Counted from the stretch's first letter, positions 8,734 to 18,434 are shown. The stretch is 64,000 nucleotides of DNA from Gammaproteobacteria bacterium (GCA_004172865.1 SEBV01000003.1:124001-188000), one strand, 5' to 3'. Program-made: numbers and translations. The notes: generated from the sequence alone by a model not told the origin.

Positions 8734-10638
8734 ATGCACAAATTATTATTGCGTCAGCTTCAACAGCATTGTGAAAATGCTGGCCTGGAATATTCTCAAC
8801 AACCGCTTTTACAAGCTATCTCTAACACTTATGAAGAACATGAGCTGGATAGAAAAGCGCTGGATGAATCGCTATTTCTGACTTCAAAAGAACTTAACGA
8901 ACGCACTCAACTACTACGCACCCAATTGCAAACCTTGAGTCAGATTCAGGATCAATTGCAAAAATCACTCACTGCGTTAAACGCTACCTTTGATGCGACC
9001 GGTGAAATTATTTTGTCGCTTGATAATCTTGGGCGCCTGGTGAAAAGCAATAAAATGGGCAAAGAGCTATTGCCTGAAATTGCAAAGTATGAAGGCCGGC
9101 AACAAGCCATCTCCTGGCAAAATGTTCACAAAATGCTGTTGAATCCGTGGCATCTAACTGAAATCGTCGATTCATTGCAGAAGCAGCCTAAAATTAATCT
9201 TAAGGGCACACTGCATTTTACGAATGGACGAATTTTTGAATATCACTCGCTACCGCAATTGCAAAATAATCTGTTGATTGGTCGCGTTTGGTGTTTGCGC
9301 GACGTAACAGAAGAGAAAAAAATTGAAGAATTTATTCATCACCAAGCCTACCACGATTTACTGACAGGTTTGCCTAATCGACATTTTTTACTTGAAAAAA
9401 TTGACGCTATTATTAAGGACAATCCTGAGAAGGATAAAAAGCTCGCCGTCATTTTTATTGATCTGGATAACTTCAAAAAAGTAAACGATACCGATGGCCA
9501 TGAAGCAGGCGATAAATTGTTACGCATTGCAACTAAACGTATGCGCAATTGTGTCCGTGATGGCGATATTCTAGCGCGTTTAGGCGGCGATGAATTTTTA
9601 ATTCTAATCGAGTCCCCTATTTCGCAATCCGGTTTAACACGCATGTGCTCCAATATATTGGACACACTAAAAAAGCCATTCTTGCTAAATAACCACAACC
9701 ATTTTATTAGCTGCAGTATGGGAATCAGTATTTATCCCCGCGACGATACTGTGCCAGATGGACTCATTGGCAAAGCTGATATGGCGATGTATCGCGCTAA
9801 AAAACTGGGCAAAAATAATTTTCAATTTTATAGCGAAGAATTGGAACGACTTGCATTGCACCAATTAGAATTTGAAAACAATTTGCGAGTTGCCATTAAC
9901 AAGCAGCAAATAAGCATTCAATTGCAGCCCGAAATAAATATAACCACTGGAAAAATAGTCGCTGCAGAAGCATTGGCCCGCTGGACTATGGCAGATGGAA
10001 CCGTAATTCCTCCCACCCAATTTATTCCAGTTGCGGAACAAGCTAATTTAATTGGCGAAATTGGCCGTCTTGTTTTTGATAAAGTTTGTAAGGAAATATC
10101 ACGCTGGAAACGACATGGTATTAACGATATTACGGTCGCTATCAATTTATCTGCACGTGAATTTAAAGATTCGGAGTTGGTGAATAACATTCACCGAAAA
10201 ATGTTAGAACACGCAATTGATGGTGAAAAAATAGTACTGGAAATTACTGAATCACTCTTTATGGAAGATAAAGAGAGCGTGCTGCGAACCATGAACCAAC
10301 TGCGCGATATTGGAATTCGGTTTGCTATTGATGATTTCGGAACTGGTTATTCGTCTTTCAGCTATTTACAAGATTTGCCGATTGATTACTTAAAGATTGA
10401 TCGCTCATTTTTAATTGGTGTTACCGAAAACAAAAAGAAGTATGCAATTGCACGCAGCATTATCGACATTGGAAATCATTTGGATTTAAAAGTGATTGCT
10501 GAAGGAATTGAAGATCAGGAGACATTAGATTTTATTATTAGTAATCAATGCGCGATGGCTCAGGGATTTTTTATGCACAACCCTTTATCCACTGACGATT
10601 TTTTTGCGCTGTTAATCAAAGATCGAGCTACTAAGTAG
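8734..10638 (+). CDS. GGDEF-EAL cyclic di-GMP turnover protein
   Basis: A 634-residue cytoplasmic protein with both c-di-GMP synthase and phosphodiesterase domains. The N-terminus (about 1-90) is a helical module resembling that in front of some histidine kinases and cyclases; a PAS-like domain follows (about 95-195). The GGDEF domain has an intact active site GGDEF at 284-288 and an I-site RDGD at 275-278, five residues upstream as in feedback-inhibited cyclases. The EAL domain has EAL at 412-414 plus the conserved LEITES, DDFGTGYSS, LKIDRSF and AEGIED motifs. Both activities are therefore possible. No membrane segment is visible. No clear ribosome-binding site precedes the ATG. It is probably a single-gene unit, convergent with the Anbu cluster. 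Confidence 0.92.
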   Translation: MHKLLLRQLQQHCENAGLEYSQQPLLQAISNTYEEHELDRKALDESLFLTSKELNERTQLLRTQLQTLSQIQDQLQKSLTALNATFDATGEIILSLDNLGRLVKSNKMGKELLPEIAKYEGRQQAISWQNVHKMLLNPWHLTEIVDSLQKQPKINLKGTLHFTNGRIFEYHSLPQLQNNLLIGRVWCLRDVTEEKKIEEFIHHQAYHDLLTGLPNRHFLLEKIDAIIKDNPEKDKKLAVIFIDLDNFKKVNDTDGHEAGDKLLRIATKRMRNCVRDGDILARLGGDEFLILIESPISQSGLTRMCSNILDTLKKPFLLNNHNHFISCSMGISIYPRDDTVPDGLIGKADMAMYRAKKLGKNNFQFYSEELERLALHQLEFENNLRVAINKQQISIQLQPEINITTGKIVAAEALARWTMADGTVIPPTQFIPVAEQANLIGEIGRLVFDKVCKEISRWKRHGINDITVAINLSAREFKDSELVNNIHRKMLEHAIDGEKIVLEITESLFMEDKESVLRTMNQLRDIGIRFAIDDFGTGYSSFSYLQDLPIDYLKIDRSFLIGVTENKKKYAIARSIIDIGNHLDLKVIAEGIEDQETLDFIISNQCAMAQGFFMHNPLSTDDFFALLIKDRATK

Positions 10639-10652
10639 AAAAAGCATAGGAA

Positions 10653-10685
10653 AATTGCGCCGTTACAAACAGCGCAACAATTAAG
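10653..10685 (-). terminator. possible terminator hairpin between convergent genes
   Basis: Arms TTGCGC (10655-10660) and GCGCAA (10672-10677) with an 11-base loop. On the minus strand the hairpin is followed by TTTTCC, so it could end the Anbu cluster. The stem is short, so this is a modest call. Confidence 0.35.
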
Positions 10686-10688
10686 ATT

Positions 10689-11402
10689 TTAATATTGTGG
10701 CGCGGGCATATCGTTAAATGCCTGACGCAAACGATCACCCCAACTTGAACGCAATTGCTGATAATAAGGATCTTCCAAACCAATACTTACGTGCGTTTTT
10801 ACCGTAAGGCTATTGGCTTCATACACCAACAGATCCAGCGGCATTCCTACACTTAAATTTGAACGAATGGTTGAATCCATTGAAATCAGTGCGCATTTTG
10901 CAGCGTCTTTCAGGCTGGTGTGCGGCTCTACTACGCGATCAATAATAGGTTTACCATACTTGGATTCGCCAACTTGAAAGTAAGGCGTTTCGCGAGTGGT
11001 TTCAATAAAGTTTCCTGCAGCATAAATTTGAAATAGCGCAGGCGGTTCGAGGCCTATTTGTCCACCGAAGATAAAGCTTGCGGCAAACTCCAATCCAAAT
11101 TCTTTAAAAGCTTCAGCATCGCGTAGATAAACTTTACGTAAAGCGTCGCCAACAATCCGCGCAGCTTCAACCATATTTTTGGCTTCGTTCAACACGCTTT
11201 TTTCCAGCGGTTTTAACTCGTTGATAACCGCTTGGCTAATAGCCAAATTACCTGAAGTCAGCAGCACCAGCACCCTATCGCCAGTTCGCTCCAATACAGT
11301 CATTTTACGAAAGGTGTTAATGTGATCGACACCGGCGTTTGTGCGCGAATCAGACAAAAACACTAAGCCGGAATCAACTTGGAGCCCAATACAATACGTC
11401 AT
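10689..11402 (-). CDS. Anbu proteasome-like peptidase (Ntn hydrolase)
   Basis: A 237-residue relative of HslV and the proteasome beta subunit, of the Anbu (ancestral beta subunit) family. The start MTYCIG exposes Thr as the N-terminal nucleophile after Met removal. Counting that Thr as 1, the conserved Asp17 (LSDSRT) and a Lys at 32 complete the expected catalytic set. Anbu proteins form large ring or helical assemblies and, unlike HslV, have no dedicated unfoldase partner; substrates are unknown. It is last in a minus-strand cluster with transglutaminase-like, alpha-E and permuted ATP-grasp genes, the well-known conserved Anbu neighbourhood. Its ribosome-binding AAGG lies in the arm of a hairpin at 11412-11432, which could limit its translation. 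Confidence 0.9.
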   Translation of the reverse strand: MTYCIGLQVDSGLVFLSDSRTNAGVDHINTFRKMTVLERTGDRVLVLLTSGNLAISQAVINELKPLEKSVLNEAKNMVEAARIVGDALRKVYLRDAEAFKEFGLEFAASFIFGGQIGLEPPALFQIYAAGNFIETTRETPYFQVGESKYGKPIIDRVVEPHTSLKDAAKCALISMDSTIRSNLSVGMPLDLLVYEANSLTVKTHVSIGLEDPYYQQLRSSWGDRLRQAFNDMPAPQY

Positions 11403-11411
11403 ACATCTAAA

Positions 11412-11432
11412 CCTTGGAAAAGCGCTCCAAGG
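11412..11432 (-). promoter_or_regulatory. intercistronic hairpin covering the Anbu ribosome-binding site
   Basis: Seven-base arms CCTTGGA and TCCAAGG around a 7-base loop, between the transglutaminase-like and Anbu genes. On the minus strand the 3-prime arm contains AAGG, nine bases before the Anbu ATG and the only Shine-Dalgarno candidate. Folding would hide it. Confidence 0.45.
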
Positions 11433-11452
11433 CTAGACTTAGAGCGAAAAAT

Positions 11453-12328
11453 TTACTGGTGTTGCAGACCCTTGGCGGATCTCAACTCAACGGGTGGATA
11501 AGACACTATAGATTGTAGCAGTACGCCCGCCGAATCTGGATGGGCGATGCGCACATTTACTTCCATGGCCTCGGCTCCACCGCCATGACGAACACCGCGC
11601 ACGGGACATGCATCGAGATAATCTCGCCCTACCGCCAAGCGACAATGTTCAGATGCAGCAAAATTAGCGTTGGTAATATCGAAACTTACCCAACCTGTGC
11701 CTTCGAGCCATACATCGGCCCAAGCGTGGCTGGCAGCGTGATCGGTGTCACCGGGATGAATATAGCCGCTTACATAACGCGCGGGTAAATCGAGTGCGCG
11801 GCAGCAGGCGATAAACACGTGAGCGTGGTCCTGACAAACACCAGCGCCAACATCGAGAACTTCAGCGGCTGTGCTAGTGACCAAACTAGTGCCCGGAACA
11901 TAAGCAACGGCGTGCTGAATAGCATCAATTAACTTAAACATGGAATCAATAGCGCCGCGCTGGGAGCGATGAGCGGCCATAGATAGGTCCAGAATCGCTT
12001 CGTCGGCGCTCGTTAAATGTGTAGGTTGAAGATAGGCAAATAAAGGAACTTCGCCACCGTCGGAGGGTAAATGCGCATTTTCCTTGGACATTTCAACTTG
12101 CCCAGAGACGCTAATACGAATTTCTTCGTGGGGTTTATTCAGTACCAGAATATGGCCTACATTGCCATAGGCGTCCAAATGGCGCTGGTAACGTCCCGGC
12201 GTATTTATTTTCCAATCGATAGCTTGCTGGTGCACTTCGTGGCGCGGCGTTAGGCGCAAGTGTTGGATGGTGTAATCCACCGGTGTCGAATAACGATAAA
12301 CCGTCTCGTGTTGAATATTAAGCAACAT
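11453..12328 (-). CDS. transglutaminase-like cysteine peptidase-fold protein
   Basis: A 291-residue protein of the bacterial transglutaminase-like superfamily (COG1305). An N-terminal beta-rich region (about 1-90) is followed by the papain-like core. The catalytic triad is visible as Cys in GAGVCQDHAH, His in SHAWADVWL and Asp in SFDITN. These proteins are usually thought to cleave or form isopeptide or peptide bonds rather than crosslink. No signal peptide is visible, so it should act in the cytoplasm with its neighbours. It has a strong GAGGGA ribosome-binding site. It is third of four in the Anbu cluster. Iyer and colleagues proposed that such clusters make and remove a peptide modification; the exact reaction here is unknown. 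Confidence 0.88.
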   Translation of the reverse strand: MLLNIQHETVYRYSTPVDYTIQHLRLTPRHEVHQQAIDWKINTPGRYQRHLDAYGNVGHILVLNKPHEEIRISVSGQVEMSKENAHLPSDGGEVPLFAYLQPTHLTSADEAILDLSMAAHRSQRGAIDSMFKLIDAIQHAVAYVPGTSLVTSTAAEVLDVGAGVCQDHAHVFIACCRALDLPARYVSGYIHPGDTDHAASHAWADVWLEGTGWVSFDITNANFAASEHCRLAVGRDYLDACPVRGVRHGGGAEAMEVNVRIAHPDSAGVLLQSIVSYPPVELRSAKGLQHQ

Positions 12329-12370
12329 AAAATTTCCCTCTCATTTTCGTTGTGGTCGTTTTAATTGCAA

Positions 12371-13318
12371 TCAAGCAGCGCGCATAGGCATTAAAAAGTC
12401 ATGGCTTATCCGCATGCCAAGGTCGTAAATACGGTTCTGGAATTTTTCCAAGTAAGGATGCAAACCCTCTTCTAAAATTTCATCTATTTTTACATAGCGC
12501 AATTGCGCACTTAATTGACCTGCTAAACGCTGAGTTTCATGTGAATGCTGGTTAGCCAATTTCTGCAGCATGGATTCCACTTCAGTCATGCAGGTTGTTA
12601 ACGATCTCGGCAATTCAGAATGCGTGATTAATAATTCAGCCACTTTATTTGGAAGAACGCTATCGCGATAAACCCGGCGATAAATTTCAAATGCCGACAC
12701 CGAACGCAATAATGCTCCCCATTGATAATAGTCAGCTGCAATGCCTACAGGTTCCCCTTCAGCAATTAAGTAATATTTCACATCCAACAATCGTGCCGTA
12801 TTGTCGGCGCGCTCTAGGTAGGTACCTAATCGGATAAAACAAAAGGCATCGTCGTGCAACATGGTGCCGAAAGTAACGCCGCGTGAAAGGGAGGATCGTG
12901 TTTTTACCCATTCAAAAAAGCCGGAAAACTCTTCATCTTGCAATTTTCTGTTGCTTACATTGAGCATTTCCAACCAAGTCGAATTTATGGTTTCCCACAT
13001 TTCTGAGGTCAAAGTTCCGCGAACCGTGTGTGCATTTTCACGCGCGGCTTTTAAGCATGAATAAATTGACGATGGGTTATGTGCATCAAAAACCATAAAC
13101 GCCAACACGTTCTCAGCGCTGACTTCAGGATAACTTTTTAAATAGGCAGGTAATTGATCGTTGCATAAAAGTGCAGCTTGCCAATTGCGACTCGCACTCT
13201 CCGCCGATTGCGGAGCCAGGGAAGTTTGCCAGGTAATATCTAATAAACGCGCAATATTTTCTGCGCGCTCAATGTAGCGTGCTAACCAAAATAAATGATC
13301 CGCAGTGCGTGATAACAT
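12371..13318 (-). CDS. alpha-E domain protein (COG2307)
   Basis: An all-alpha protein of the alpha-E family, which almost always occurs beside, or fused to, a circularly permuted ATP-grasp protein. I place the start at the ATG at 13318, giving 315 residues beginning MLSRTADHLFWLARYIERAEN, the usual family N-terminus, with GGAG six bases upstream. The longer frame to 13333 would need a TTG start and would include this ribosome-binding site in the coding region. The Arg/Glu-rich pattern (RYIERAENIARLL and a second YLERADNTARLLD copy) is typical. Biochemical function is not established; a helper role for the ATP-grasp ligase is inferred from constant gene linkage. Confidence 0.88.
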   Translation of the reverse strand: MLSRTADHLFWLARYIERAENIARLLDITWQTSLAPQSAESASRNWQAALLCNDQLPAYLKSYPEVSAENVLAFMVFDAHNPSSIYSCLKAARENAHTVRGTLTSEMWETINSTWLEMLNVSNRKLQDEEFSGFFEWVKTRSSLSRGVTFGTMLHDDAFCFIRLGTYLERADNTARLLDVKYYLIAEGEPVGIAADYYQWGALLRSVSAFEIYRRVYRDSVLPNKVAELLITHSELPRSLTTCMTEVESMLQKLANQHSHETQRLAGQLSAQLRYVKIDEILEEGLHPYLEKFQNRIYDLGMRISHDFLMPMRAA

Positions 13319-13400
13319 TCTATTCTCCATCAATTTTTATCAGGCTTTTTTAATCAAAGCGTCTTCTAAAAGCGCAATCGATAAATTTTTAGAAAGATAA

Positions 13401-14819
13401 TTAATCTTCCAAAACCCAGGTATCTTTAGTGCCGCCACCTTGCGATGAATTTACAACCAGCGAACCTTCACGCAAGGCCACACGAGTCAAACCACCGGGA
13501 ACCATACGAATATCTTTTCCAGATAAAACAAAAGGCCGCAAATCGATATGGCGCGGCGCAATTCCTGAGTCAACAAAAATCGGACAAGTCGATAAAGCCA
13601 ACGTTGGCTGAGCAATATATTTGCTCGGGTTCGCGATTAAATGAGTACGAAACTCAGCAATTTCTGCTTTGGTCGCGGCAGGCCCAACTAACATTCCGTA
13701 ACCGCCAGCACCATGAGTTTCCTTGACTACCAACTCATCCAAATGATCCAGCACATAGGCAAGCTCTTCAGGTTTCCTACACATATGGGTGGGAACATTA
13801 TTTAAAATGGGTTCTTCGTCCAAATAAAAACGAACCATATCCGGCACGTAGGGATACACCGATTTATCGTCCGCAACCCCTGTTCCTATAGCATTTGCCA
13901 AGGTTACGCGGCCTGCGCGATATACCGATAACAAGCCTGCTACACCCAACATTGAGTCCTGACGAAACGCGAGTGGATCTAAAAAGTCATCGTCGAGACG
14001 GCGATAAATAACATCCACGCGTTTCGGGCCCTGAGTGGTGCGCATATAAACCGAATCATCACGTACAAATAAATCGCGGCCTTCGACTAATTCGACACCC
14101 ATTTGTTGTGCTAAAAATGCGTGTTCAAAATAAGCGGAATTAAAACTACCAGGCGTTAAAACAACGACAGTAGGATTTTCTACACCTTGCGGCGCGCACA
14201 TACGTAAATTGTCGAGCAACATATCAGGATAATGTTGCACCGGCGCTACAGCATGTTTTGCAAATAATTCTGGAAATAATCGCATCATCATTTTGCGATT
14301 TTCCAGCATGTAGGAAACGCCTGAGGGAACACGCAAATTATCTTCAAGTACATAAAATTCGCCCGCACCCGCACGCACCATATCAACGCCGGCAATGTGC
14401 GCGTAAATTTGATTGGGGACATCAACACCTTGCATTTCGGGGCGGTATTGCGCGTTGCGTAAAATTTGCTCGGGAGGAATTAAACCGGCGCGCAATATTT
14501 CCTGGCCGTGATAAATATCGTGAAGAAATAAATTTAATGTTTTGACGCGCTGTTCTAAACCTTTTTGTAACATTTTCCATTCATTGGATGGAATAATTCG
14601 CGGCATTAAATCGAAAGGAATTAAACGTTCAGTTCCAGCTTCTTCTCCATAAACGGCAAAGGTAATTCCCAGTCGCCGAAATGTTAAATCTGCCTCCGCT
14701 TTTTTTCTCTCTAAACGCTCTTTGGGTAAACTATCCAACCAGTGGCCATAGGCTTCGTAATGAGGCCGCAATGCCTCTGGAGTAGCTGTCATCTCATCAT
14801 AAAAAACAGGTTTGGCCAT
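13401..14819 (-). CDS. circularly permuted ATP-grasp type 2 ligase (COG2308)
   Basis: A 472-residue protein of the circularly permuted ATP-grasp family (DUF404/DUF407). Recognisable stretches are FDLMPRIIP, YVLEDNLRVPSGVSYMLENR, YRRLDDDFLDPL and the nucleotide-binding KETHGAGGYGMLVGP near residue 360. Members are predicted amino-acid or peptide ligases that use ATP to form an amide bond. It is the first gene of the minus-strand cluster ATP-grasp, alpha-E, transglutaminase-like, Anbu, with gaps of about 82, 42 and 50 bases, so an operon is likely. The promoter should lie in the AT-rich 14820-15030 stretch, but no clear -35/-10 pair stood out. Substrate unknown. Confidence 0.9.
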   Translation of the reverse strand: MAKPVFYDEMTATPEALRPHYEAYGHWLDSLPKERLERKKAEADLTFRRLGITFAVYGEEAGTERLIPFDLMPRIIPSNEWKMLQKGLEQRVKTLNLFLHDIYHGQEILRAGLIPPEQILRNAQYRPEMQGVDVPNQIYAHIAGVDMVRAGAGEFYVLEDNLRVPSGVSYMLENRKMMMRLFPELFAKHAVAPVQHYPDMLLDNLRMCAPQGVENPTVVVLTPGSFNSAYFEHAFLAQQMGVELVEGRDLFVRDDSVYMRTTQGPKRVDVIYRRLDDDFLDPLAFRQDSMLGVAGLLSVYRAGRVTLANAIGTGVADDKSVYPYVPDMVRFYLDEEPILNNVPTHMCRKPEELAYVLDHLDELVVKETHGAGGYGMLVGPAATKAEIAEFRTHLIANPSKYIAQPTLALSTCPIFVDSGIAPRHIDLRPFVLSGKDIRMVPGGLTRVALREGSLVVNSSQGGGTKDTWVLED

Positions 14820-15027
14820 TTGACACCTACAAACTTATTATCGGTAACAGGAGTGGAGCGAAATACGTGCCAAGAAAATCACGGCTTTTAAGGCTATTTG
14901 ATCGGGCAAATGCACCATGAAAATGCAACTGTCAGAATATGATCAATATTAGCGCTCTTTTGATGCAAATATAAAAATTCTCTTCTATTTTGATTCAAAT
15001 AGGAAAAAGAATGGTGCAAGTAAAATA

Positions 15028-15053
15028 AAAAAGAGCACATAAAGTGCTCTTTT
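15028..15053. terminator. rho-independent terminator of the DUF4870 gene
   Basis: Hairpin with arms AAAGAGCAC and GTGCTCTTT and loop ATAAA. On the minus strand it is followed by a T-run, directly downstream of the DUF4870 stop. Confidence 0.8.
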
Positions 15054-15078
15054 ATGGATGACTCAAGTGCCAGAAAAA

Positions 15079-15438
15079 TTATTTAATTAAACGGACAGCA
15101 AAAGGTACGCGAAAAGGTTTGCCATTTGATGTGGCAATAATGCCCAAAATGCAGAACACAATGTTCAAAATACCAACAGCAAATAACACCAGAAAGCCAA
15201 TCAAAATAATACACAACACCCAGCCGATGATCGTTCCAATAAATACGGTGATCGACCAATTCAATGCTTCTTTACTTTGATCCGCCAAATACGAATCCTC
15301 AGTTTTTATTAAATAAATTACCAGCGCCGGAATAAAACTAAAAAAGATGGTGCCGAGCCACATCAATAAAGCAATATTTTTTGAATCTTGTGAAACTGTA
15401 GGAGATAGGTTTTGCGAATCAAACTGTGCGTCTTCCAT
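15079..15438 (-). CDS. DUF4870 family small membrane protein
   Basis: A 119-residue protein with a short polar N-terminus and about three transmembrane segments (near residues 22-43, 60-75 and 78-105). The layout fits the Tic20-like DUF4870 family. The family pattern is visible in IALLMWLGTIFFSFIPALV, the following SKEALNWSITVFI and the C-terminal GKPFRVPFAVRLIK. Function is unknown. It has a strong GGAGG ribosome-binding site before the ATG, is transcribed divergently from metG and has its own terminator, so it is a single-gene unit. Confidence 0.85.
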   Translation of the reverse strand: MEDAQFDSQNLSPTVSQDSKNIALLMWLGTIFFSFIPALVIYLIKTEDSYLADQSKEALNWSITVFIGTIIGWVLCIILIGFLVLFAVGILNIVFCILGIIATSNGKPFRVPFAVRLIK

Positions 15439-15588
15439 AAATAGCCTCCGAATAAGAAATCAACGAGTGTGTACTAATACAACGAATTCACTATATCTAC
15501 AAACGCTAAGACCGCACAACGGCAATAAATATTTACTTCTACCACACATGAAATTTACTCATGGACTAACTTTGACGTTGACATTGGC

Positions 15589-15630
15589 CTGAAATAGGCC
15601 GCAAAAAATGGTATAGTGCGCGCCTTTTTG
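15589..15630 (+). promoter_or_regulatory. predicted metG promoter with GC-rich discriminator
   Basis: Extended -10 TGG-TATAGT at 15609-15617, with CTGAAA (4/6 of the -35 consensus) 17 bases upstream at 15589-15594. The -10 is followed at once by GCGCGCC and a T-run. The same layout occurs before rhlE, DUF1820, DUF6172, prfB and, in weaker form, pyrB. An inverted repeat GGCCT-gaaat-AGGCC (15586-15600) covers the -35 region. Confidence 0.6.
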
Positions 15631-15691
15631 CGAGGCAGCTCAGCTCGATAGCAGCCGCCTTAGACTTCGACTCAGACAGTTAACTACACCT

Positions 15692-17755
15692 ATGATTCAA
15701 TCTCAAACACCAGCGACCCAATCTCCTCAAACACCAGTTCGCAAGATTCTGGTTACAAGCGCTCTGCCCTACGCAAACAGCGATTTGCACTTGGGGCATA
15801 TGCTTGAACAAATCCAGACCGATATCTGGGTGAGATTTCAAAATTTGCGTGGCAACGATTGCCTGTATTTTTGCGCGGATGATGCCCACGGCACCGCCAT
15901 CATGCTTAAGGCTGAAGAGAAAGGCATTACCGCTGAAGAGCACATCGCCAATATCAAGCGCGATCACGAAGCTGTATCTGCGGGCTTCAATATTAATTTC
16001 GCCAATTTTTACAGCACGCATTCGGACGAAAATCGCGATCTGTCCTATATGATTTATGATCGTTTGAAGGCTAACGGCCACATCGCCAGCCGCAATATCT
16101 CCCAAGCATACGATCCGGAAAAGCAATTGTTCCTGGCGGATCGTTACATCAAAGGCACATGCCCTAAATGTAAAACCGAAGATCAATACGGTGATAACTG
16201 CGAAAAATGCGGCGCAACCTATTCGCCGATGGATTTGATTAATCCTAAATCTACTATTTCAGGCGCTACCCCCGTCGCCAAAGATTCCGAACATTTCTTC
16301 TTTACCTTGCCAGCATTCAGCGATTTCCTCAAAGCCTGGACTCGAGCTGGTCACTTGCAAGACGAAGTTGCCAACAAAATGGCCGAGTGGCTCGATAGCG
16401 GTTTGCAGGAATGGGATATTTCACGTGATGCGCCCTATTTCGGTTTTGAAATTCCTGGTCAGCCTGGCAAGTTTTTTTACGTTTGGCTGGATGCACCTAT
16501 CGGCTATATCGCCAGCCTGAAAAACTACGGTGACAAAAACGGCATTGATTGGCTGGATTATTGGAAAGAAGATTCTACTGCCGAGGTTTATCATTTTATC
16601 GGTAAAGATATTGTTAACTTCCACGCGCTATTTTGGCCAGCCATGTTGCACTCTGCAAAATTACGTACGCCCACAAAAATTTGTGTGCACGGTTTTGTGA
16701 CGGTTAACGGCACCAAAATGAGTAAATCGCGCGGTACTTTTATTAACGCGCAAACTTATCTTGATCATTTGAATCCAGAATATTTGCGTTATTACTTCGC
16801 GGCAAAGCTTACTAATGCCGTGGATGATATTGATCTCAATCTGGAAGACTTTATCCAACGCGTCAATAGCGACTTAGTTGGAAAAGTAGTTAACATCGCA
16901 AGCCGCACTGCTAAATTCATTAACAATGCCGGTGGGGTTTTGAGCACTGAAATTGCCGATGCAGAGCTGTGGCAAAAAGCTGTAGATGCAGGTGAAGTTA
17001 TTGCCGAATATTACGAAGCGCGTGAGTACAGCAAAGCGCTGCGCGAAGTTATGGCCATTGCGGATTTGGCCAATGAATACATAGCTGCGCAAGAACCCTG
17101 GAAACTCGCAAAGCAAGCTGGTGCTGAAGCGCAGACGCAAAACGTATGCACACTCGGCATAAATTTATTCCGCGCAATTCTCACCTATCTAAAACCAGTC
17201 GTTCCATCGCTAGCAGCAGATGCTGAACTATTTTTGAACGAAACTTTAAGCTGGAATGCGCCAGTTAATTTTCGTGGTGGCGATAAAATCAACGAATTTA
17301 AACCGCTACTCACTCGTGTAGAAAAAGAAAAAGTCGATGCCATGTTAGAAGCAACCAAAGAAGCCATTGCCGCCGCAACACCAAAAGCAGAAATAGTAAA
17401 AACAGCGCTCACTGAAGAACCGATTGCCGCCGAAATTGATTTCAACGATTTCGCCAAAGTCGATTTACGTATCGCATTAATTGAAAATGCAGAACACGTG
17501 GAAGGTTCAGATAAATTATTGCGTTTAACACTTGATCTCGGTGGCGAAAAACGCAATGTGTTCTCAGGCATTAAAAGCGCATACGACCCGAAAGATTTAG
17601 TCGGCAAATTAACTGTGCTGGTAGCCAATCTCAAGCCACGCAAAATGAAATTTGGTATGAGTGAAGGCATGGTGCTAGCGGCGGGCCCAGGTGAAAAAGA
17701 AATTTATTTATTGGAACCCAATACAGGTGCAAAACCTGGCCAGCGCGTAATGTAA
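15692..17755 (+). CDS. metG: methionyl-tRNA synthetase
   Basis: Charges tRNA-Met with methionine in the cytoplasm. The 687 residues give the full E. coli-type architecture. A class I Rossmann core has the HIGH-type motif HLGH at 33-36 and KMSKS at 342-346. A zinc-binding connective domain has CPKC and CEKC pairs. An anticodon-binding helical domain follows, and a C-terminal EMAP/Trbp111-like tRNA-binding dimerisation domain begins [10 protein letters not shown]. The first ~15 residues are a Gln/Thr/Pro-rich extension. It is followed after 43 bases by rsxA, with a perfect palindrome between them, so some read-through into the rsx operon is possible. Confidence 0.97.
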   Translation: MIQSQTPATQSPQTPVRKILVTSALPYANSDLHLGHMLEQIQTDIWVRFQNLRGNDCLYFCADDAHGTAIMLKAEEKGITAEEHIANIKRDHEAVSAGFNINFANFYSTHSDENRDLSYMIYDRLKANGHIASRNISQAYDPEKQLFLADRYIKGTCPKCKTEDQYGDNCEKCGATYSPMDLINPKSTISGATPVAKDSEHFFFTLPAFSDFLKAWTRAGHLQDEVANKMAEWLDSGLQEWDISRDAPYFGFEIPGQPGKFFYVWLDAPIGYIASLKNYGDKNGIDWLDYWKEDSTAEVYHFIGKDIVNFHALFWPAMLHSAKLRTPTKICVHGFVTVNGTKMSKSRGTFINAQTYLDHLNPEYLRYYFAAKLTNAVDDIDLNLEDFIQRVNSDLVGKVVNIASRTAKFINNAGGVLSTEIADAELWQKAVDAGEVIAEYYEAREYSKALREVMAIADLANEYIAAQEPWKLAKQAGAEAQTQNVCTLGINLFRAILTYLKPVVPSLAADAELFLNETLSWNAPVNFRGGDKINEFKPLLTRVEKEKVDAMLEATKEAIAAATPKAEIVKTALTEEPIAAEIDFNDFAKVDLRIALIENAEHVEGSDKLLRLTLDLGGEKRNVFSGIKSAYDPKDLVGKLTVLVANLKPRKMKFGMSEGMVLAAGPGEKEIYLLEPNTGAKPGQRVM

Positions 17756-17761
17756 TTATTA

Positions 17762-17782
17762 TTTCCGTTCGCCGAACGGAAA
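17762..17782. promoter_or_regulatory. perfect palindrome between metG and rsxA
   Basis: Arms TTTCCGTTCG (17762-17771) and CGAACGGAAA (17773-17782) around a single C. It lies 7 bases after the metG stop and 16 bases before the rsxA start. It could be an operator, or an RNA hairpin acting as a weak terminator or mRNA stabiliser; no T-run follows. Confidence 0.5.
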
Positions 17783-17798
17783 AGTAACAAGGTTAATC

Positions 17799-18386
17799 AT
17801 GTCCTTTAACGAATTCTTTTTAATTTTGCTCAGCACAATTTTTGTGAATAATTTTGTGCTGGTGCAATTTTTAGGTTTGTGCCCATTTATGGGTGTATCC
17901 AACAAACTTGAATCCGCTATTGGCATGGGTGCCGCCACTACCTTTGTAATGACGCTTGCTTCCGTTTGCACCTATCTAGTAAATCATTGGATATTAGCGC
18001 CGCTGGGTCTTGAATATTTACGCACCATCGCATTTATTTTAGTGATCGCTGCGGTGGTGCAATTTGTAAAAATGTTTATGGAAAAAACCAGTCCGCTCTT
18101 ATATCGCGTGCTTGGTGTATTCCTGCCATTGATTACAGTGAATTGTGCAGTGCTTGGCGTTGCATTATTAAACACGCAAAAAGCGCACAACTTTTTTGAA
18201 TCAACGCTGTATGGCTTTGGCGGCGCGCTCGGCTTTTCGGTAGTGTTGATTTTATTTTCTGCGATGCGCGAACGCCTTGCAGTAGCCGATGTACCCCTAC
18301 CATTTAAAGGCGCAGCAATTGGAATGATCACCGCTGGCTTAATGTCTCTGGCGTTTATGGGCTTCACCGGGTTGGCCACTCAATAA
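17799..18386 (+). CDS. rsxA: Rsx/Rnf electron transport complex subunit A
   Basis: Integral inner-membrane subunit of the Rnf/Rsx complex, which couples NADH:ferredoxin electron transfer to ion movement and in E. coli keeps SoxR reduced. The 195 residues carry six hydrophobic helices and the conserved [18 protein letters not shown] near the N-terminus and [16 protein letters not shown] mid-protein. It is homologous to subunit E. First gene of rsxABCDGE. AAGG stands a few bases before the ATG. Confidence 0.96.
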   Translation: MSFNEFFLILLSTIFVNNFVLVQFLGLCPFMGVSNKLESAIGMGAATTFVMTLASVCTYLVNHWILAPLGLEYLRTIAFILVIAAVVQFVKMFMEKTSPLLYRVLGVFLPLITVNCAVLGVALLNTQKAHNFFESTLYGFGGALGFSVVLILFSAMRERLAVADVPLPFKGAAIGMITAGLMSLAFMGFTGLATQ

Positions 18387-18434
18387 ATTATTTTCTTCAC
18401 TGCGTCTACGAATTCACCAGATACAACCTTATTT

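Noticed and set aside
15572-15583. TTGACG and TTGACA upstream of metG as a -35 box
   Set aside because: Both are at least 28 bases from the TATAGT -10, too far for a normal promoter; CTGAAA at 17 bases fits better.
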